From Peptococcaceae bacterium (lineage in GTDB: Bacteria > Bacillota > Peptococcia > Peptococcales > Peptococcaceae), in NCBI GenBank assembly GCA_017399005.1, contig JAFQEO010000036.1:1-64000 (forward strand): a stretch of DNA of 64,000 bases, in the 5' to 3' direction. Of this stretch, positions 26,409 through 34,105 are shown in pieces. The notes below the pieces were generated by a model, which was not told where the DNA came from, did not search any database, and saw only the letters and a list, made by a program, of their open reading frames with translations. Position 1 is the stretch's first letter. Each line of letters opens with the position of its first letter. The position numbers and the translations under genes were made by a program.

Positions 26409-27614
26409 CTAGCTTCTGTAATCCGCATTAATCGATACATAATCATAGGTTAAATCACAGCCCCATGCGGTTGCCTGCGCATCACCAATGTTGAATTTCA
26501 CCAGAATGTTTACTTTTTTCTGTTTCAGAATCTCGGTTGCTTTTGCCTCGTCAAATTCCAGCCCCATACCGTTCTGCGCCACCTGCACATCGCCGATAAA
26601 GATGTTTACTTTGTTCGGGTCAAATTTGGCACCGGAATAACCGGCTGCACACGCAATGCGACCCCAGTTTGCATCATTGCCGTAGATTGCGGTTTTCACC
26701 AGGCTGGATGCAATGATAGCTTTTGCCGCCAGACGAGCATCCTGCATGGTAGCTGCACCGGTAACCGTGCATTCCACCAGTTTGGTTGCGCCTTCACCGT
26801 CACCTGCGATTTTCTGCGCCATAGCGACGCAGATTTCACGCAGAGCCTGTTTAAATGCAGGGAAATCTGCGCTTTCTTCGGTTAATACCTCGTTGCCTGC
26901 CTGACCGTTTGCCAGAATTACCACCATATCATTGGTGCTGGTGTCACCGTCTACCGATACCATGTTGAAGCTGTCATCAATATTGGCTTTGAACGCTGCC
27001 TGCAGCGCTTTGTTATCAATGTTTACGTCTGTGGTGATAAAGCCCAGCATGGTTGCCATATTTGGATGAATCATACCGGAACCTTTCGCCATAGCCCCAA
27101 TAGTAACCAGCTTATCGTTAATGCGCAGCTGCACTGCCATTTCTTTGCACACGGTGTCGGTGGTCATAATGGCTCTTGCCGCATCGTGACCGCCATCAGC
27201 ATATAACGCTTTCGAAACTTTATCGATGCCGGCTTTCACTTTATCCATTGGCAGAGGCATCCCGATAACACCGGTGGAAGCCACAACCACATCATCTTTT
27301 GCGATGCCCAGAGCATCTGCCGTCCAGTCAGACATCTGACGAGCCTGCATCATGCCCTCGGTACCCATACCGGCATTGGCAATACCACTGTTTACAACGA
27401 TGGCCTGCGCCATGCCGTTGGCAATGTTCTGCTCGGTTACCTGCAGCGGTGCAGCCTTGAACTGATTCAGCGTATATACTGCTGCCGCCTGTGCAGGCAC
27501 TTTTGAATAAACAATTGTTAAGTCGTTACGACCGATATATTTAATTTCCGCTGCCACAGCCGCTGCGGTAAACCCGCGCGGACTGGTGACAGAACCGTTT
27601 TCTAAAATTTCCAT
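26409..27614 (-). CDS. argJ: Glutamate N-acetyltransferase / ornithine acetyltransferase
   Basis: About 401 residues. ArgJ cleaves itself before a Thr into two chains; that site is in KGSGMIHPNMATMLGF, where the Thr of MATML becomes the nucleophile. Other marks are VVASTGVIGMPLPMDK and the DGDTSTNDMV signature. It recycles the acetyl group from acetylornithine to glutamate. The start is ATG 27614 (MEILENG), with AAGGAGG about 10 bases upstream, not the ATG at 27635. With no argA or argE nearby, the pathway looks cyclic, as usual with ArgJ. Confidence 0.94.
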   Translation of the reverse strand: MEILENGSVTSPRGFTAAAVAAEIKYIGRNDLTIVYSKVPAQAAAVYTLNQFKAAPLQVTEQNIANGMAQAIVVNSGIANAGMGTEGMMQARQMSDWTADALGIAKDDVVVASTGVIGMPLPMDKVKAGIDKVSKALYADGGHDAARAIMTTDTVCKEMAVQLRINDKLVTIGAMAKGSGMIHPNMATMLGFITTDVNIDNKALQAAFKANIDDSFNMVSVDGDTSTNDMVVILANGQAGNEVLTEESADFPAFKQALREICVAMAQKIAGDGEGATKLVECTVTGAATMQDARLAAKAIIASSLVKTAIYGNDANWGRIACAAGYSGAKFDPNKVNIFIGDVQVAQNGMGLEFDEAKATEILKQKKVNILVKFNIGDAQATAWGCDLTYDYVSINADYRS

Positions 27615-27642
27615 TGTTCTGCTTCCTCCTTGCATAAATCCA

Positions 27643-28686
27643 TTACGGATACATTACACCGTAGCGTAAGCCCATGCCTTCGTCCAGGCCCATCATAATG
27701 TTCATATTCTGGATAGCCTGCCCTGCAGCCCCTTTTACCAGGTTGTCGATACAAGATACCACAATAATGCGTTTTGTGCGGGCATCCCATACCGGTGCCA
27801 CATCACAGTAGTTAGAACCCTGTACCAGTTTGGAATATGGCAGTTCTGCCTTATTGCGAACACGTACAAATTCTTCTTTGTCGTAAAATTCATGATACGC
27901 TGCATCCAGCATTTCCTGCGTTAAATCCGGTGTGGATGCCTGCATGGTGATAGTGGATAAAATACCGCGGTTCAGCGGAATCAGGTGCGGGTTAAAACTG
28001 ATCATCAGCGGTTCCCCTGCTAAGGCACTCAGTTCCTGCTCAATTTCCGGTGTATGACGATGTGCTGCCAGTTTATAGGCAGACATATTGTCATTGCAGT
28101 CCGGGAAGTGTGTATTAGCGGTCAGGCTTTTGCCTGCGCCAGTTACACCCGATTTACTGTCACACACGATGGTGTCAAGTTTTACCCAGCCTTTTTTCAA
28201 AAGCGGTGCCAGCCCTAAAATAATGCTGGTTGGATAGCAGCCAGGGTTTGCAATCAGGTTCTGCCCTTTAATCTGTTCACGATACAGCTCCGGCAGCCCA
28301 TATACTGTTTCCGGCAGAATTTCCGGCCACTGATGCTCTGCACCGTACCATTCCTGATAAGTGGCATAATCACGCAGACGCATATCGGCACCCAGGTCAA
28401 TTACCTTTTTGCCCATAGCAACCAGTTCTTTTGCAAGCCCAGAAGATGCACCATGCGGCAGAGCCAGGAACACAACATCGCATTCTGCATAATTTTCCGC
28501 TTTGATTTCACATTCTACTAAATCCATATATTCAAACAACTGTCGATGAACGGCAGACACCGGATTTCCCACATTGCTTCGGGAGGAAACCGCTACGATT
28601 TCCGCCTCCGGATGATTCAGCAGCAGACGAACCAGTTCGCCGCCAGCATAACCAGTAACACCAACAATCCCTACTTTAACAGACAT
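27643..28686 (-). CDS. argC: N-acetyl-gamma-glutamyl-phosphate reductase
   Basis: A 347-residue enzyme with the N-terminal NADP-binding GVTGYAGGELVRLL and the catalytic Cys in NPGCYPTSIILGL. The C-terminal conserved block is HRHTPEIEQEL. It reduces acetylglutamyl phosphate to the semialdehyde. First gene of argCJBD, with ribosome site AAGGAGGG. The promoter and a probable arginine-repressor operator lie just upstream, shared with the divergent cinA gene. Confidence 0.94.
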   Translation of the reverse strand: MSVKVGIVGVTGYAGGELVRLLLNHPEAEIVAVSSRSNVGNPVSAVHRQLFEYMDLVECEIKAENYAECDVVFLALPHGASSGLAKELVAMGKKVIDLGADMRLRDYATYQEWYGAEHQWPEILPETVYGLPELYREQIKGQNLIANPGCYPTSIILGLAPLLKKGWVKLDTIVCDSKSGVTGAGKSLTANTHFPDCNDNMSAYKLAAHRHTPEIEQELSALAGEPLMISFNPHLIPLNRGILSTITMQASTPDLTQEMLDAAYHEFYDKEEFVRVRNKAELPYSKLVQGSNYCDVAPVWDARTKRIIVVSCIDNLVKGAAGQAIQNMNIMMGLDEGMGLRYGVMYP

Positions 28687-28715
28687 GATTAGTCCCTCCT
28701 TGAAAATATGAAATA

Positions 28716-28744
28716 ATTATACATCTGCTTGTATAGTTATTCAA
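28716..28744 (-). promoter_or_regulatory. Promoter of argCJBD with probable ARG box
   Basis: On the minus strand: TTGAAT (28744-28739), 17-base spacer, TATAAT (28721-28716). TGAATAACTATACA (28743-28730) matches 11 of 14 positions of the Bacillus-type ARG box TGAATAAAAATTCA as I recall it. An inverted repeat (28715-28723 with 28730-28738) also fills the spacer. A repressor bound here would block RNA polymerase. Confidence 0.6.
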
Positions 28745-28761
28745 TAACTTTTTGAGAAAAT

Positions 28762-28790
28762 TTGCAAATTTTATATATCGGCGATATAAT
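28762..28790 (+). promoter_or_regulatory. Promoter of cinA
   Basis: TTGCAA (28762-28767), 17-base spacer, TATAAT (28785-28790), about 70 bases before the cinA ATG. Confidence 0.65.
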
Positions 28791-28860
28791 AAGAACAGCA
28801 ATTATAACAGATACTATCTTTATATATCCAACTACTTGTTGTCACAGGGAGGATCTCTTT

Positions 28861-30111
28861 ATGAACGCAGAAATTTTATGCATCGGCACCGAACTGCTGC
28901 TTGGCAATATTGTAAACACCAATGCGGCCTATCTGTCAGAACAGCTGGCGCGACTTGGAATTAACGTATATCACCATACCGTAGTGGGCGATAATGCACA
29001 GCGTCTGCAGGAAGCTCTGCAGATTGCCGTAAACCGCGCCGATTTAGTTATCATGACAGGCGGCCTGGGCCCTACCTACGATGATCTCTCCAAAGAAACC
29101 GTATCTAAATATTTTAACCGCCAGATGGTATTACATCAACCTTCTTTTGAAAAATTGCAGGAATTTTATGCACTGCGCGGTGTAAAAATGCAGCCCAATA
29201 ATGAAAAACAGGCCTACCAGCCGGAAGGCGCTGTAGTATTTACCAATCACAGCGGCACAGCACCGGGCATCGCCATCGAAGAAGGCGATAAAATCGCCAT
29301 TATGCTGCCTGGACCACCCCGCGAACTGAAGCTGATGTTTGAAAGCGAAGTGCTGCCTTACCTGCAGAAATTCTCTGACCATATCATTGTTTCCCGCGAC
29401 CTGCGGCTGTTTGGTATCGGGGAATCCCAGGTGGAAACCATGCTGCGCGACATTATGACCGGCAGCAGCAACCCGACTCTGGCACCTTACGCAAAAGAAG
29501 GCGAGGTAATGCTGCGCATCACAGCCTCTGCACCCACCGAAGCCGAAGGCTATGCCATGATGCAACCGATGATGGAACAGATTCAGCCGGTTATCGAGCC
29601 GTATCTTTACGGTGTCGATGTGCCCGATTTACAGACTGCTCTGGTGAATTATCTGCTGGAACACAATATTACCGTTGCCACAGCCGAAAGCTGTACCGGA
29701 GGCCTTATTTCTAAATCCATCACCGATGTAGCAGGCTGTTCTTCTGTTTATCCCGGCGGCGTGTGTTCCTACTCCAATGAAATGAAAATGAAATGGCTCG
29801 ATGTGAAAAAAGAAACTCTGGATGCCTACGGTGCAGTCTCGGAACAGACCGCCCTTGAAATGGCACAGGGTATCCGCAATGCCACAGGCGCTGACTTTGG
29901 CCTCAGCACCACCGGCATCGCAGGCCCCGGCGGCGGCAGCGAAGAAAAACCTGTAGGCCTTGTATATATGGCCGTGGCCGGTGAAAACTATCAGCAGGTG
30001 AAAAAGGTCATCATCCGCTACGGCGAACAGACCAGCCGCGAAATGATTCGCCAGCGCTCCGCAAAACATGCCCTGCATCTGTTACTGCAGGCCGTGAAAA
30101 CAAAAGAATAA
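28861..30111 (+). CDS. cinA: CinA family nicotinamide-nucleotide amidohydrolase
   Basis: A 416-residue two-domain CinA. The N-terminal MoaB/MogA-like (COG1058) domain has EILCIGTELLLGNIVNTN and MTGGLGPTYDDLSKE; the C-terminal PncC-type deamidase domain has ATAESCTGGLISKSITDVAG and TTGIAGPGGGSEEKPVG. Family roles are ADP-ribose pyrophosphatase and NMN deamidase activity in NAD recycling, plus a link to competence. The ATG at 28861 is chosen for GGGAGG 8 bases upstream and because the protein homology starts there. It is transcribed divergently from argCJBD. Confidence 0.94.
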   Translation: MNAEILCIGTELLLGNIVNTNAAYLSEQLARLGINVYHHTVVGDNAQRLQEALQIAVNRADLVIMTGGLGPTYDDLSKETVSKYFNRQMVLHQPSFEKLQEFYALRGVKMQPNNEKQAYQPEGAVVFTNHSGTAPGIAIEEGDKIAIMLPGPPRELKLMFESEVLPYLQKFSDHIIVSRDLRLFGIGESQVETMLRDIMTGSSNPTLAPYAKEGEVMLRITASAPTEAEGYAMMQPMMEQIQPVIEPYLYGVDVPDLQTALVNYLLEHNITVATAESCTGGLISKSITDVAGCSSVYPGGVCSYSNEMKMKWLDVKKETLDAYGAVSEQTALEMAQGIRNATGADFGLSTTGIAGPGGGSEEKPVGLVYMAVAGENYQQVKKVIIRYGEQTSREMIRQRSAKHALHLLLQAVKTKE

Positions 30112-30122
30112 CAGCACAAAAA

Positions 30123-30149
30123 TGAGGCTCGCCATAATGACGAGCCTCA
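30123..30149 (+). terminator. Hairpin after cinA (weak terminator)
   Basis: TGAGGCTCG (30123-30131) and CGAGCCTCA (30141-30149) pair perfectly, but no T-run follows. The 30150-30323 gap is AT-rich with no gene seen. Confidence 0.45.
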
Positions 30150-30323
30150 GAATGTAAACAAATAGATGCTGCCTGTTAAATACAGAAGAACATCCATTTG
30201 TGCTTCTGTATTCAATGTGTCCAGTTTTCCGGGTACATATCATTGTAGTACAACATTATTTTTTCTTAACTTAATGATGATTTTTAGATACTCTTCTCGT
30301 TATTAAAAATGTCCTCTTTTTTG

Positions 30324-30530
30324 TTACGCGTCTTCATCACATACGACAGTCAAACCATGTTTGGATGCTATAACTTTTACATTTTCACAGTTTTCACCAG
30401 CAGTCATTACACCATCTACCGTTGGTTTTTCATCCTCCTCATCACAAACCAGTGTCACACCGTATTTCGACATCGCTTTTTTGGATTCTTTGCATTGTTC
30501 TTCCCCTAAACCTCTGCCATCAACCTGCAT
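30324..30530 (-). CDS. 68-residue protein with two SK-G-T-VCDE repeats, unknown
   Basis: A short protein with a strong ribosome site (AAAAGGAGGGAG) before the ATG. It contains an internal duplication: MSKYGVTLVCDEED and ASKHGLTVVCDEDA, the second copy at the C-terminus, separated by DGVMTAGENCENVKV. It is acidic and has three Cys. I do not recognise the family. It follows the ABM-domain gene by 18 bases and so belongs to the same transcript, divergent from a LysR-type regulator. The repeated CDE(E)D ends could bind a metal. Confidence 0.6.
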   Translation of the reverse strand: MQVDGRGLGEEQCKESKKAMSKYGVTLVCDEEDEKPTVDGVMTAGENCENVKVIASKHGLTVVCDEDA

Positions 30531-30548
30531 ATAAACTCCCTCCTTTTA

Positions 30549-30845
30549 TTAATTGTTTTCAGACACACAATTCAGAATCTTTACATTATATTCTGCTGTG
30601 ATAGCTGTCAATTCTGTAAAATAACGCTGCGCATATTCCATACTGCTATGTGCAGCAATTGCGATTTCATCACAATACTTTTCGCATAGCGTAATTTCCA
30701 GTGGGTTGTCCTGCTCTTCCAAAATATCAAAGCCTCTATTCCCTGGTTCCTGCAAAATATAATTTCTTAGTTCCATTGCTTTTTTTAGAAACAGTCGTTT
30801 CTGTTCTTCATCCGCTAATATATTTTTCCAAAGAACAACCAGCAT
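30549..30845 (-). CDS. Antibiotic biosynthesis monooxygenase (ABM) domain protein
   Basis: A 98-residue dimeric ferredoxin-like-fold protein of the ABM/YgiN type: MLVVLWKNILADEEQKRLF, GNRGFDILEEQDNPLEITLCEKYCD, and SMEYAQRYFTELTA. The family includes quinol monooxygenases and heme-degrading enzymes as well as proteins without known activity. In an anaerobe an oxygen-using role is doubtful. The start is ATG 30845 because AAAGGGGG precedes it. It is divergent from the LysR gene at 30955 and thus a likely target. Confidence 0.75.
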   Translation of the reverse strand: MLVVLWKNILADEEQKRLFLKKAMELRNYILQEPGNRGFDILEEQDNPLEITLCEKYCDEIAIAAHSSMEYAQRYFTELTAITAEYNVKILNCVSENN

Positions 30846-30954
30846 TGCCCGTCCCCCTTTCACAAAATCACAACTTTTTTATGTACAAATAACTGGTCCT
30901 ATTTTCCTTTCTTTCATGTTATAATATAAGAAACATGAATGGAGGTGACCTTAT

Positions 30955-31866
30955 ATGAACCTATTACAAATTCGCTATTTTGTTGAAGTTGCTTCGAAAC
31001 AGTCTCTGGCAAGTGCAGCTAAAGAGCTTTATGTATCTCCATCTACTCTAAGTGTCTCTATCAGTAATCTGGAAAAATCGCTGCAGACAAAACTGTTTGT
31101 CCGTGATAACACAGGTATGTACTTAACCGATGCCGGTAAACTGATTTTTGAAGATGCCAAAACAGTTATATCACTGATTGATTCCTGGCCACAGCGTCTT
31201 CATCCAGAAACTGGAGATATTTCTGGAACAGTTCATATTATCAGTCGACCAATGATTACCGACAGTCTTCTTGTTGATGTGGTTCATGTTGCCAAACAGC
31301 ATCATCCGCAGCTCGAACTGATTATTGAAGACAATTTATTTTCTGAACAGATGCTGTCCAGTAAAACATTAAACCTAGCGTTTGCAATCTTTCTGGAAAA
31401 TGATTCTTCTTATATTTCTTTATCCCAAAAAGCACTGTCACTTGGTTATACATCGGAATTACTTTACCAAATGTCTTTGCGTGTTTTTTTACATCCAGAT
31501 AATCCATTAGCCTCTAAAGAAAATGTAACACTCTCCGATTTAAAAGAGTATTCTTTTGTAGTTCTTTATAATTCAAAAGAAAATCCATTTTTTCAATCAC
31601 TGCTAGAAGCCTTTCAAGACTCTCAGATTGTCGCTCTGCCAAATCGTAATGCAATTATGCGCTATATTGAAACAAATCCAAACGCATTTTCATTTCTGAC
31701 TTCCAGCGCAGAAATGAACGAAAAATATAATCAGACAGGAACGCTCTGTCAGGTTCCTTTGGAAAATGATTTTTACACACAGTTTGTTTATCTCTTTTAT
31801 CCGGATAAACAGCATATCACTCCAGCAGAAAAGCATACTGTTGATATTATCAAAAAACTCATCTAA
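30955..31866 (+). CDS. LysR-type transcriptional regulator
   Basis: A 303-residue LysR protein: winged helix-turn-helix at residues 1-60 (QIRYFVEVASKQSLASAA, VSPSTLSVSISNLEK) and a two-lobed effector domain behind. It is divergent from the ABM/68-residue pair and sits beside the amidohydrolase-flavoprotein-DASS operon, so it may control either. The ATG follows an ideal GGAGGTGA; a TATAAT lies at 30920-30925. The gene is AT-richer than the core genes to the left, in keeping with an accessory region. The effector is unknown. Confidence 0.88.
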   Translation: MNLLQIRYFVEVASKQSLASAAKELYVSPSTLSVSISNLEKSLQTKLFVRDNTGMYLTDAGKLIFEDAKTVISLIDSWPQRLHPETGDISGTVHIISRPMITDSLLVDVVHVAKQHHPQLELIIEDNLFSEQMLSSKTLNLAFAIFLENDSSYISLSQKALSLGYTSELLYQMSLRVFLHPDNPLASKENVTLSDLKEYSFVVLYNSKENPFFQSLLEAFQDSQIVALPNRNAIMRYIETNPNAFSFLTSSAEMNEKYNQTGTLCQVPLENDFYTQFVYLFYPDKQHITPAEKHTVDIIKKLI

Positions 31867-31911
31867 TCTGAGCCAGTAATTCTAAATGTTTTATTGGTCT
31901 ATACTTAGAGA

Positions 31912-31955
31912 AAAACCTCCTGATGGTTATGTTATGTAACCCGTCAGGAGGTTTT
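31912..31955. terminator. Bidirectional terminator between LysR and amidohydrolase genes
   Basis: AAAACCTCCTGA (31912-31923) pairs with TCAGGAGGTTTT (31944-31955), a 12-bp perfect stem between convergent genes. Confidence 0.85.
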
Positions 31956-32046
31956 CCAATGTAAAAGGGTTTTTTATTTTATAAGCAAATAGTTGTTAAC
32001 AAATAGTTTTCATTGATTCATGAACTTACGTTTCAATATACAGAAC

Positions 32047-32955
32047 TTATTCGCCCATCATACCGGACATAATCAGTTCCATCTCACTAGGTTCTCTATC
32101 GTTTACATCTTTTAATCCCAGGAAACGAGCTGCATTATCATAGTATACTTTTTCCATAACATCTGGGCGGAAACCAGCTTTTTCATAGAAATCTACACAA
32201 TGGAACAGAGAATTCAGTGGATAAGAGGACCCGAAGCAAATCTGGTCTGGACAAATGGTGTTCGCAGCATCTACATAGTCTCTCCAGCCAGGCAGACCAC
32301 ACATGTAATGGTCAGCAACGATAAACAGGTTCGGGAACCCTGCTGCCAGAGCCATTAAGGTATTATTGAAATATGGCCAGCCACCATGTGTTAATGCGAT
32401 TTTAATTTTCGGGAATGTTGTCAGGATTTTTGCCAGAGATTTTGGATTTCTTGCCTCAACATCGCCAAAGCATGGGGAACCATAGGTAAAGGTAATAGGA
32501 ATATCATTCTTTTCACACATTTCATAGATTGGGAAAATTCTTTCATCATCATAGTACATGTAAGAATCTTCGTGACCTGCTGGCGGGCAATCAGGTTCAA
32601 TGTTAACTGCAGTGAAAGGACCGTTTAATACATATTTGTCAATTTCTTTTTTTGCTGCTTCCACATCAAACAGGTCGATACCCATAGCACCGTAGAATTT
32701 GTCGCCGTATTTATTCAATAATTCAGCACCGGATTCATTAACAGTTTCAATACCACTTTTACGTAAGCATACAAAGCCTTGCATATCCAGTGTTTCCATG
32801 TCTTTCAACAGCAGCTCCATGCTCTTTTCTTTTGCAGATTGATCCAGATAACCGCCGCCGAATTTTTTCGCAAATTCGCCCATTCTAGAACCATAGTACC
32901 ATAAGCCTCTAATATGGCCGTAAGGTGGTCTTAAACGCATGTCGATCTTTTTCAT
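32047..32955 (-). CDS. Amidohydrolase-fold (amidohydrolase_2) protein lacking the HxH metal motif
   Basis: A 302-residue TIM-barrel protein of the amidohydrolase_2 group (relatives include ACMSD and gamma-resorcylate decarboxylases). The first strand, which normally reads DxHxH, here reads DMRLRP, so both metal-binding His are Arg (residues 7 and 9). The strand-5 His is missing (ITFTYGSP), and the final Asp of FGSDYP is Ser (FGSSYPL). The strand-6 His is kept (THGGWPY). The family end NAARFLGLK is present. The BMC-encoded protein at 51842 shows the same pattern, so these form one RxR subfamily. It is the third gene of the DASS transporter-flavoprotein-amidohydrolase operon. A normal metal-dependent hydrolase reaction is unlikely; the true reaction is unknown. 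Confidence 0.8.
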   Translation of the reverse strand: MKKIDMRLRPPYGHIRGLWYYGSRMGEFAKKFGGGYLDQSAKEKSMELLLKDMETLDMQGFVCLRKSGIETVNESGAELLNKYGDKFYGAMGIDLFDVEAAKKEIDKYVLNGPFTAVNIEPDCPPAGHEDSYMYYDDERIFPIYEMCEKNDIPITFTYGSPCFGDVEARNPKSLAKILTTFPKIKIALTHGGWPYFNNTLMALAAGFPNLFIVADHYMCGLPGWRDYVDAANTICPDQICFGSSYPLNSLFHCVDFYEKAGFRPDVMEKVYYDNAARFLGLKDVNDREPSEMELIMSGMMGE

Positions 32956-33044
32956 AAAACTTCCTCCTTTATGTTTTATATAATTAATATATTTTTACAG
33001 CTTCAAGTTTTTATTTTGTTGGAGCCGTATTTAACAGTAGCTTA

Positions 33045-34028
33045 TTACCATTCAACGCCTTCGGTTAAATCATCAACAATTTCCTTGCAACTTCTTACAG
33101 CTTTAATACCATCAATCGCTGTACTTGTGCAATTCACACCATTTTCTAAATCTCCAAAGAGCTGGCCTGCACATAATCCGCCATGTTCATTCATATATTT
33201 AGCAACCGCCTCGCCGCCTTCGCCATTGATATGTGCATCAAATGCGCGTTTTGCTGCCGCTGTTGGCAGGCTGCGCCAGATATTTCCACCATCTTTGAAC
33301 TGCAGTAAATCACTAGCTTTGCTGTTTACAATCTGATCTTTGCAAGCCTGAGCTGCACGGCATTCTTTCGATGCAATAAATACAGTCCCGCAATAAACAC
33401 CTTCCGCCCCCAGTGCTTTCGCAGCTTTTGCTGTACGTTTGTCTACAATACCACCGGCAGCCATAACTGGAATGTTCACTGCATCAGCAATCATTGGAAC
33501 TACACTGAAGGTACCCATTACAGTATTTGAACCCGATACGCCACCGCCTTCATCCGCACCAGTTGCTACAATGATATCTGCACCAGCTTCTTCAATCATT
33601 TTAGAACCGATAACATTCGCATCAATTGCGCGGTACAAAACAGTTAAACCTTTTTCTTTTAATCCGCGAATTACACCTGCTTCATATGCGGGATCAAAAC
33701 CAAACCCTAACACAAAGATATTTTTCATACCTTCTTCCAAAATTACATTCAACAGTGGTTCTCCAAATACATCACCAGGCATCGGCATCATGTATGTCAC
33801 TGCAAATGGTTTATCTGTTAATGCACGCGTTTTTTTGATTTCTGCACGCATCCTTTCCGCCGTTTCAATCGGATCCGGAGTCATTTCTGTCTGTCCTGCA
33901 TTGAAACCTAAAATCCCCATGCCGCCTGCATTAGACACTGCTGCCGCAAGTTCTGCCGATGTAATCCAGGTCATAGAACCTTGTACAACCGGTTTTTCAA
34001 TTCCTAAAATTTCACAAACTCTGTTCAT
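33045..34028 (-). CDS. Nitronate monooxygenase-like / FabK-like FMN protein without the usual His
   Basis: A 327-residue FMN TIM-barrel of the NMO/2-nitropropane dioxygenase/FabK superfamily: KPVVQGSMTWITSAELAAAVS, NAGGMGILGF, IPVMAAGGIVDKRTAKAA and GAEGVYCGTVFIAS (phosphate binding) are all typical. Active NMO and FabK enzymes carry His in a GxEAGGHxG-like loop; here the loop is GADEGGGVSG with no His, so the classical base is absent. The start at 34028 follows GGAGGAGG by 7 bases. It sits between a DASS transporter gene and the RxR amidohydrolase gene in one operon. The activity is probably a redox step on a small organic acid, as inference only. Confidence 0.8.
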   Translation of the reverse strand: MNRVCEILGIEKPVVQGSMTWITSAELAAAVSNAGGMGILGFNAGQTEMTPDPIETAERMRAEIKKTRALTDKPFAVTYMMPMPGDVFGEPLLNVILEEGMKNIFVLGFGFDPAYEAGVIRGLKEKGLTVLYRAIDANVIGSKMIEEAGADIIVATGADEGGGVSGSNTVMGTFSVVPMIADAVNIPVMAAGGIVDKRTAKAAKALGAEGVYCGTVFIASKECRAAQACKDQIVNSKASDLLQFKDGGNIWRSLPTAAAKRAFDAHINGEGGEAVAKYMNEHGGLCAGQLFGDLENGVNCTSTAIDGIKAVRSCKEIVDDLTEGVEW

Positions 34029-34105
34029 ACGTCTTCCTCCTCCAGGAAAATACTTTATAATCATTTTTTAATCGCAAATTTCAAAATCCTATTATTTTTC
34101 AGTTC

